64,000 bases of DNA, from NCBI RefSeq assembly GCF_964204865.1, contig NC_135257.1, forward strand, positions 4,836,001 through 4,900,000. The letters run 5' to 3'. Positions 58,528 to 64,000 of the stretch are shown in pieces. The translations under genes were made by a program, and so were the position numbers. Every line of letters starts with the position of its first letter. The first letter of the stretch is position 1. The notes under the pieces were generated by a model that saw only the letters and a list, made by a program, of their open reading frames with translations, ran no database searches and was not told the origin of the DNA. The DNA comes from Styela clava (taxonomy: Eukaryota; Chordata; Ascidiacea; Stolidobranchia; Styelidae).

Positions 58528-60346
58528 CCGTGTTTCCTCGAAAATGTACGGTATGTATGTATGTTTATTCGTCTCGTAAAAGCAAAAACACAGGAGTTAG
58601 TAAATATCAACATTGAAGACGGGATGTATACACAAGAACATACTGGCCTAAAACACATGAAAGTGCGGCATACACCCCCTATGATAAGCATAAAATGCAA
58701 TGAATCAAATAAGTATAATAATATGGTCCTTCATACAGACAGTTGTGCAAGGAAGGTGGATGGGTAGCAATATAGGCAACATGGGTAAGGGTGGAGTATG
58801 CCCAACTGTTTGTACAAAGAAGTTGGTAGGACAAGACAACATCAATAAATAGAGACAATACAACATGGAATATAATACATGTAAACATAATAATAAAATT
58901 TGGACATACTGTATACTAAATATAGGGTTTCATTACATTTGAACCCACGACAATTGCACCTGCATGCCATTGCACCTATGGAATTTTTTTGGTTTTACGG
59001 ATATTTGTACCCATACTAACCTAACCCATAGGTTTTAGCACCCGCATATTGATTGAACCCGCGGATATACACATGGGTTCAAATGTACGGTCACCTAAAT
59101 ATAGTACCCTTGAGTAATGATACCCCACCCTATAAATGGAAGAAATAGTCAAGTTTATAGGAGTATGTGCATATATGGTATGTACCACTCAAGTGTCTTA
59201 AGTAATATATGACTAATCTAACAAAAATGCGTTCCTTCCAGGCTTGGGCAAATGCGATGTAATAAGCTCTGTCAAGTTATTCGCTTTTCCAAGTTACTTT
59301 GTATTTTATAGTTCTGAATACCGCCAAAAAAGATCAGGATTCAAAAAAAGATATTCAAGTTGCATTTTCATAAAACCTATCATGATCGCATTTTAACCAG
59401 ACAATTTGAAGGTATAAAAGTATATTGAAAAAGAGAACAATAAATTATAAAGAGTATCATCTTGCCATGTCATGGATTTTGAATTAAAATAATAATAGAA
59501 TATGGTATCCTGGGATGAATTTAACAATAACCGTTGTCCCTATTGTTTGCTGCATTTACATTTTAATGTAGGCCTACCCCACTTTCTATAACCTGAATTG
59601 ATGTTTTTGTCTAATTAGGCATGATAAGAAAATAAGAACAATAATATAATTGAATAATAAAATATCCTAGAATGAAGAAAGGAATGAGATTGTTTAATTT
59701 GGTGCTGGGCGACAATAATGGAATGAAGTTAAAGCAGCATGCTACGTTAACAGTGACCATTGTCCCTATTGTTTGCTACATTTAAATTTTGTTCCTTTGC
59801 CTAATTTATTGAGCATGGTAATGAAATGAGAATGGTGTGCTAGGTATTAAATCAGTCCATTGTTTCATGTTGAATCCGGGTGAAGTATCCTCTGGAGTTA
59901 TTGAAATTGCCATCTGTTCTATGGTGACTGGGGATTTCGACCGGTTCCTGATAGTAGTTCCTGAAAATAAGACCTGGCCAGAAAATAAGACCTATTTTGA
60001 ATTTTAAAAATGATTTTAATTAAATCCTACCCTTAAAATAAATTTAAAATGTGTGGGAGAGGAAAGGTTCAATGACCTGAGGTAAGGTGAAGATCACACC
60101 ACTATTCAAGATTGTGTGATGTCCCAATTATGATATTTGTCATTTAATTTTTGTATAGGAAATACAAATAAAAGCACTGGATGTCGGTTTTTATATAATT
60201 TTCATTAAAAAATATTGTGATTTTCTACAATGTAATTTTATTTTTTGATAAATGAACACAAAAGACATCTTTCAAAACAAAAACCATAGTGTTATTCTTC
60301 AAAAGAAAATAAATCTAAATCTTGTCTAAATTTCGAGGAAACACGG
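58528..60346. mobile_element. 1.8-kb TA-flanked DNA transposon nested in the hAT element
   Basis: Perfect 16-bp terminal inverted repeats CCGTGTTTCCTCGAAA (58528-58543) and TTTCGAGGAAACACGG (60331-60346) are flanked by TA on both sides (58526-58527, 60347-60348). This is the Tc1/mariner-type signature. No transposase was recognised. Internal direct repeats of about 45 bp (cattgtccctattgtttgct) lie near 59530 and 59755, and internal ends gaaaataagacct near 59963-60000. Similar ends occur singly at 62353-62369 and 62611-62634. Confidence 0.8.
58925..59095. mobile_element. 171-bp MITE (TGAACCC family) nested in the TA element
   Basis: Ends GGGTTTCATTACATTTGAAC and GTTCAAATGTACGGTCACC are imperfect inverted repeats, flanked by taaatata at 58917-58924 and 59096-59103. 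The interior (ttgcacctatggaatttttt, acccatactaaccta) matches the copy at 3859-4078 in reverse orientation. Confidence 0.9.
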
Positions 60347-60642
60347 TAAGAAGTGCTGTACAGTGTACAAAACTGATGCTATGCGTAAAAAAGCCACATA
60401 GTCATTCTTTGTGTAGCAAATTTTGTTCCTTTGAAAAGATCGTAAAAAGGAAACTTTCACGGATTAGAATTTCAATTCAATTTCTTTTGTTTTTTTGAAG
60501 ATTTACGTATTCGAGTCGACACCGATCCTAATAACCAGTATAATTAATCAAAGCTTTCTACATCTTTCCATGACCCACTAAGGTTCCTTTTGCGACCCAC
60601 CAGTGGTTCGCGACCCATAGTTTGGGAACCGCTGCTCTATAA

Positions 60643-60874
60643 TATAAGCATGGCCATTGGTATAAGTATATTTCGACCCCATAATCACCATAACAGACGA
60701 CAAAATATTTGATAAAAGCAAATAAACCAAAACTGATTATAGAATCAGGATAGCAAACAAAACCTTAAATGACACGTTTTTCTCTCTCACGCGTTTTAGA
60801 TTTATCATTTAAAACGCATGTTGGAGATTTCTTGCTATCGACCAGGGAAAAAAATTTCGCCTCATTGACTAGAT
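60643..60874. other. Spacer between two hAT elements
   Basis: No coding or structural feature recognised. Confidence 0.4.
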
Positions 60875-61450
60875 CATGGCTGGCGAACCTTTTTCAATGA
60901 ATGGGTCAAAAAATATATTTTAACCCCGGAACGAAAGAGTATGGGTCACAGATATTCAATCAAACTTGCTGCTGCATCTCATCTTGCAAACCCTACGAGC
61001 TTCAGTTGGTGTTGTTCAGTTTTAGGCTTTTTTATGCCACAATTCTACCAGGCCTACTGCTACTAGACTCTATAATGGCACTCGATTTTATGAAATTCGT
61101 GTACTAAAACACGCATATAAATTACCAAAAAACGTTTAGAACCATGCAGCAAATTATTTTACGGTTTTAAAGTGTTTGGAGGAAATTCCACTGTGACAGA
61201 TTTATATTTTTTGATCGGCTTTCAACCACATAAAAGCACTTCCACACTGTCCCATTGTTATTTCAGATTTCTAGCCTTTGTTTTGGGTCTAAAAGAATTT
61301 TTTTCCCAACGGCATTGTAGGCGAGAATCAAATAAAAATCAAAGTAGCATCTGGTTCTCGTATATCCTCCCCAAAGCAATCTGCAGTCTGCCTTTTGGTT
61401 TTACACTTCCGAGATGGAACGCTGCAACAAGACGTGGCAAAATATAAACA

Positions 61451-61542
61451 GTCACAGCCAATAGCTGCAAAACGGTATACACGGGTGCAGACGTGCGTCA
61501 CAGCCAATAGCTGCATAACGGTATACACGGGTGCAGACGTGC
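61451..61542. repeat. 46-bp tandem duplication
   Basis: Two units of gtcacagccaatagctgcaW … cggtatacacgggtgcagac … gtgc differ by one base. Their near-identity implies a recent duplication. Confidence 0.9.
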
Positions 61543-61659
61543 GTCCAAGATTGGGAGTTTTGAAAATAATCATATCGTCCCGAAAATTGAAATTTGAGTT
61601 ATCGTTTCTCTGGCTGCCCAACTGAGGGTACAATATAATAGTTTAATTATTGAACACGT

Positions 61660-61930
61660 CAGGGGACAATGCAATCGTTTTGCATTTTATGCTGGCACTC
61701 TTCTTCTTGTTGTTCTTTAACGCAGAATTTTAACGATATTTAAAAATCGCTTTTCTCTTGATTACTGCACCAATTGATTTGAAATTTTCAATGCTTAAAG
61801 ATTGATTTTTTCGCCAGAAGGCTATTACTTTTATCTATATCTAAAAAAATCTCTGTGAACTTTAAGAGATTCTTATTTTGTGTCAGAATAAAAAATAGCG
61901 ACACTTTGTGACGCATAGCTCTCTTGTTGT
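61660..61930 (+). repeat. Dispersed repeat family A copy
   Basis: It contains tttatgctggcactcttctt, aaaaatcgcttttctcttga, accaattgatttgaaatttt, cgccagaaggctattacttt and ends at gcatagctctcttgtt. Compared with the neighbouring copy at 62030-62300 it lacks the gtccatatatttgag block. Confidence 0.65.
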
Positions 61931-62029
61931 TAAATTTAATTAGAGCCGGCAGCCGGTTAGCCGGAAAAAGTGCGGTGTGTCACTTGGCCACCCGCGGGTC
62001 AGTGGTTCGCCATCTCTGGACTAGGTCTT

Positions 62030-62300
62030 ATAACGATCATTATGCATTTATGCTGGCACTCTTCTTCTTCTTTGACACGTTTTTAAAATGTCGCCTTTCT
62101 CTTTGATCACTGGACCAAACCCTTTAAAATTTTCAGTGCTTGAAGATTAAATTTTTCGCTAGTAGGCTATTACTTTTATTTATTTTAAATATTCCTGTAA
62201 GCTGCATGGGACTCGTTTTTTTGTGCTATGACGTCATTTGAATTGGCCACTAGGTGGCGCTATGTGTCCATATATTTGAGCGTAGCTCTCTCGTTTTAAC
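62030..62300 (+). repeat. Dispersed repeat family A copy, well preserved right end
   Basis: It contains tttatgctggcactcttctt, tttgatcactggaccaaacc, tatgacgtcatttgaattgg, cactaggtggcgctatg and gtgtccatatatttgagcgt then agctctctcgtttt. It lies just outside the hAT element that carries the previous copy. Confidence 0.65.
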
Positions 62301-63439
62301 TTAAGGGAAGGGCTTAAAATCATTCTTAAAATTCAAGCTAGGTCTCATTTTCGGGGAAACACGGTAATTTAAGATGGAATGTTTTACCAAAAGCAGTGGT
62401 ACAAGTTCACTCACCAAAAGTATTGATTTAATTAGTGCACACACACAACCACAGAGATATGTAAATCACATCCTAATAAAATAAGAAAAAACGCGAATAA
62501 CTTTAGATAAATTACACAGTAAATAAAAAATATATATATGGAAAATTAAAACCAAAAATTGTTTGCCACACCATATTAATATTTTACAACGGTTGCCAAA
62601 TCGAATATACCGTATTTCCCCGAAAAGAAGACCTACCCCGAAAATAAGACTCTCTCCCGTCTTAAATGATTAATGTTTTGCAATTATTTTCAACGAAAAC
62701 TGTTTATATTTATAAGCACATGTATATCGGTTTCCATATTTTGTATATTGGAAAATCTAATTCTCTAGTTTTATCATCAAGTCAAATCAAAATGCATGCT
62801 CACATAAAAGATAGAAAACCACATCTAATTAAAATCACCAACCGCGAATTAAAATTTAAACGAGAGCTCGATTTCTCAACTAGTTAGTATTTACAATAGT
62901 TAGTAGTCTTGCAGGAACTACACCAGTATGTCCTCACCTGATGGTGAATAAATTTTGATCTCAATTGAAAATTTGAGAAAAACGAAGGTAGGCTAATTGG
63001 ATAAAACACGTTTTACAATGAAAATTGCAGTCATAATCAGTGTTTTACAATTACGAAGGCCTACTCCAGATCTCGAGCGGAAGTGCTGTATTTTCGACGT
63101 TAGATCTGAAATAGGGGTTTCATTAAATATTGCTTGATGAGAAATGCCGGTATATCACGCAGTTCGCGTTAAGCGGACGGCGAGGTACCGCATACAACGA
63201 CAGGAGTATGGTCGATAGATGAGAACTTCACAAAACAAAATCTCCGAATAAAAAGAAAAGGGCAATTTCACAAAATGTTGAAGTAGTAGATTCGGTGCAC
63301 GTTGAGCAGGAGAAAGTTGACAATATATCGACATACTTCAATAAATCTCGATAAGAAGTCGCCAAGAAGGAAGTAGGGGAAGGCACTGTCAGAAATGAAG
63401 AGGGAAATAAGTTCGTCGTAATTCAACATTCGTGACGAA
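62301..63439. other. Intergenic stretch with two isolated transposon ends
   Basis: A right-type end tttcggggaaacacgg followed by TA (62354-62371) and a left-type end TA-CCGTATTTCCCCGAAAA (62609-62627) resemble the termini of the element at 58528-60346, but no matching partners were found. No gene recognised. Confidence 0.45.
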
Positions 63440-63621
63440 TTATGAATAAAAGACTTAAGATAACGCCGTCACCGTCACATATTGCCAAAATCCCGACCCG
63501 GACAAGTACTGATACAATTATACAGGCACATGAACGCCGAAGACGAGAACGAAAACCGCCTACCAGATTCGAACACTTTGCCATGTATACATTAAAAGAC
63601 GGATTCAACATAAACTTTTAA
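63440..63621 (+). pseudogene. Possible C terminus of an LTR-retrotransposon polyprotein
   Basis: A 60-codon frame ends with a basic, Pro-rich stretch (RRRRERKPPTRFEHF) and a stop. A purine run ccaaaggagg and TGTAGTGTTG follow at once, which could be a polypurine tract and the start of a 3' LTR. LTR-element polyproteins often end with a basic RxxRxRRPPxR-type sequence. The rest of the polyprotein and the second LTR are not in the window, so this is tentative. Confidence 0.3.
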
Positions 63622-63724
63622 CCAAAGGAGGTATGTAGTGTTGATGGTCATTGATTCCATGAATGATTAAGGCCTGCGCATGGATACTTTCATGTAAAGG
63701 GGAGCAACAAAGACAATACCGATC

Positions 63725-63805
63725 CTTGATGGCGGGAAATGGATAGAATTTACATATTTATCCCGGGAGAAAGGAAAACCGATAAGACGGCTTAACCATA
63801 TGAGG
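63725..63805 (-). repeat. SINE tail fragment
   Basis: In reverse it reads cgtcttatcggttttccttt, then ctcccgggataaatatgtaa, the conserved tail of the SINE family (compare 11200-11230). Confidence 0.55.
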
Positions 63806-64000
63806 ATTTTACTGCATGTGTAAGTTAATTCTTTCCTGCATTCGGAATTGTAGCAGTAAAGGCCCTTTATTTTGCGCGAAAATAACGTGTGTTGCTTCGA
63901 GAGAGCTTAGCAAGTTGAGGAACTTTTAAAATAGAGGCGAGATACAACTAATATGCCAATCAATAAATATCCCGAAGCATAGCAAGGAAGATTTGAAAAG

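Larger units (their letters stand above)
58393..60634. mobile_element. hAT element interrupted by a nested TA-type element
   Basis: Ends are CAGTGGTTCCCAAACTTTTT on the left and TAGTTTGGGAACCGCTG on the right, with flanking ctctacag (58385-58392) and ctctataa (60635-60642), an imperfect 8-bp duplication. The hAT sequence proper is only 58393-58525 and 60349-60634, about 420 bp. The rest is the later insertion 58528-60346. The right part matches 1-248. It lies about 160 bp upstream of the PARP16 start codon. Confidence 0.8.
60875..62018. mobile_element. 1.1-kb hAT-type element, near-perfect 8-bp target duplication
   Basis: Ends are CATGGCTGGCGAACC on the left and GGTTCGCCATCTCTG on the right, flanked by gactagat (60867-60874) and gactaggt (62019-62026), 7 of 8 bases equal. 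Internally it has a 46-bp tandem duplication (61451-61542) and a copy of family A (61660-61930), which therefore arrived later or was captured. No transposase recognised. Confidence 0.75.

Overview
This window is AT-rich metazoan nuclear DNA. It has GT-AG introns of mostly 200-600 bp, no bacterial-type gene packing, and a heavy load of transposons. The best taxonomic clue is a complete integrin alpha gene with an inserted I (von Willebrand A) domain. Alpha-I integrins are known from chordates (tunicates and vertebrates). The compact introns and several AG acceptor-like sites just 5' of start codons fit a tunicate (ascidian). This is inference, and no species can be assigned.

Six genes can be modelled. 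From left to right: a COX5B-like cytochrome c oxidase subunit (11788-12321, +); LTV1, a 40S ribosome-assembly factor (13063-24433, +, 13 coding exons, 495 aa); an alpha-I integrin (29228-43764, +, 27 coding exons, 1280 aa, reading frame intact across all junctions); two intronless 2-O-sulfotransferases of the uronyl-2-sulfotransferase type in tandem (44156-45106 and 47132-48061, both -); and PARP16, a tail-anchored ER mono-ADP-ribosyltransferase (54055-58232, -, 4 exons, 351 aa). They look like an ordinary mix of housekeeping and cell-surface/glycan genes. The integrin and the sulfotransferases could both act in adhesion and extracellular matrix, but nothing shows that they work together.

Between and inside the genes lie mobile elements, many with target-site duplications that can be read directly. 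There are hAT-type elements with 8-bp duplications: 4.7 kb inside LTV1 intron 3, 2.2 kb inside integrin intron 18, short ones at 3859-4078, 25434-25695, 46041-46423 and 60875-62018, and an older one at 7455-8634. A pogo/Tc1-mariner element that has lost its DDE domain sits in LTV1 intron 7. A three-deep nest (hAT > TA-flanked element > MITE) occupies 58393-60634. The rest includes tRNA-derived SINEs, a 5'-truncated LINE (about 850-2640, -), a dispersed family with at least nine copies, and a processed SNRPG pseudogene antisense in PARP16 intron 1. A 2.4-kb inverted repeat with arms of about 650 bp lies at 49589-52034.

I found no convincing new molecular system. The observations most worth a second look are the long inverted repeat, the integrin tail in which the conserved GFFKR motif reads GFFES, the two large hAT elements with different ends but shared interiors, and the shortened zinc knuckle of the COX5B-like protein.
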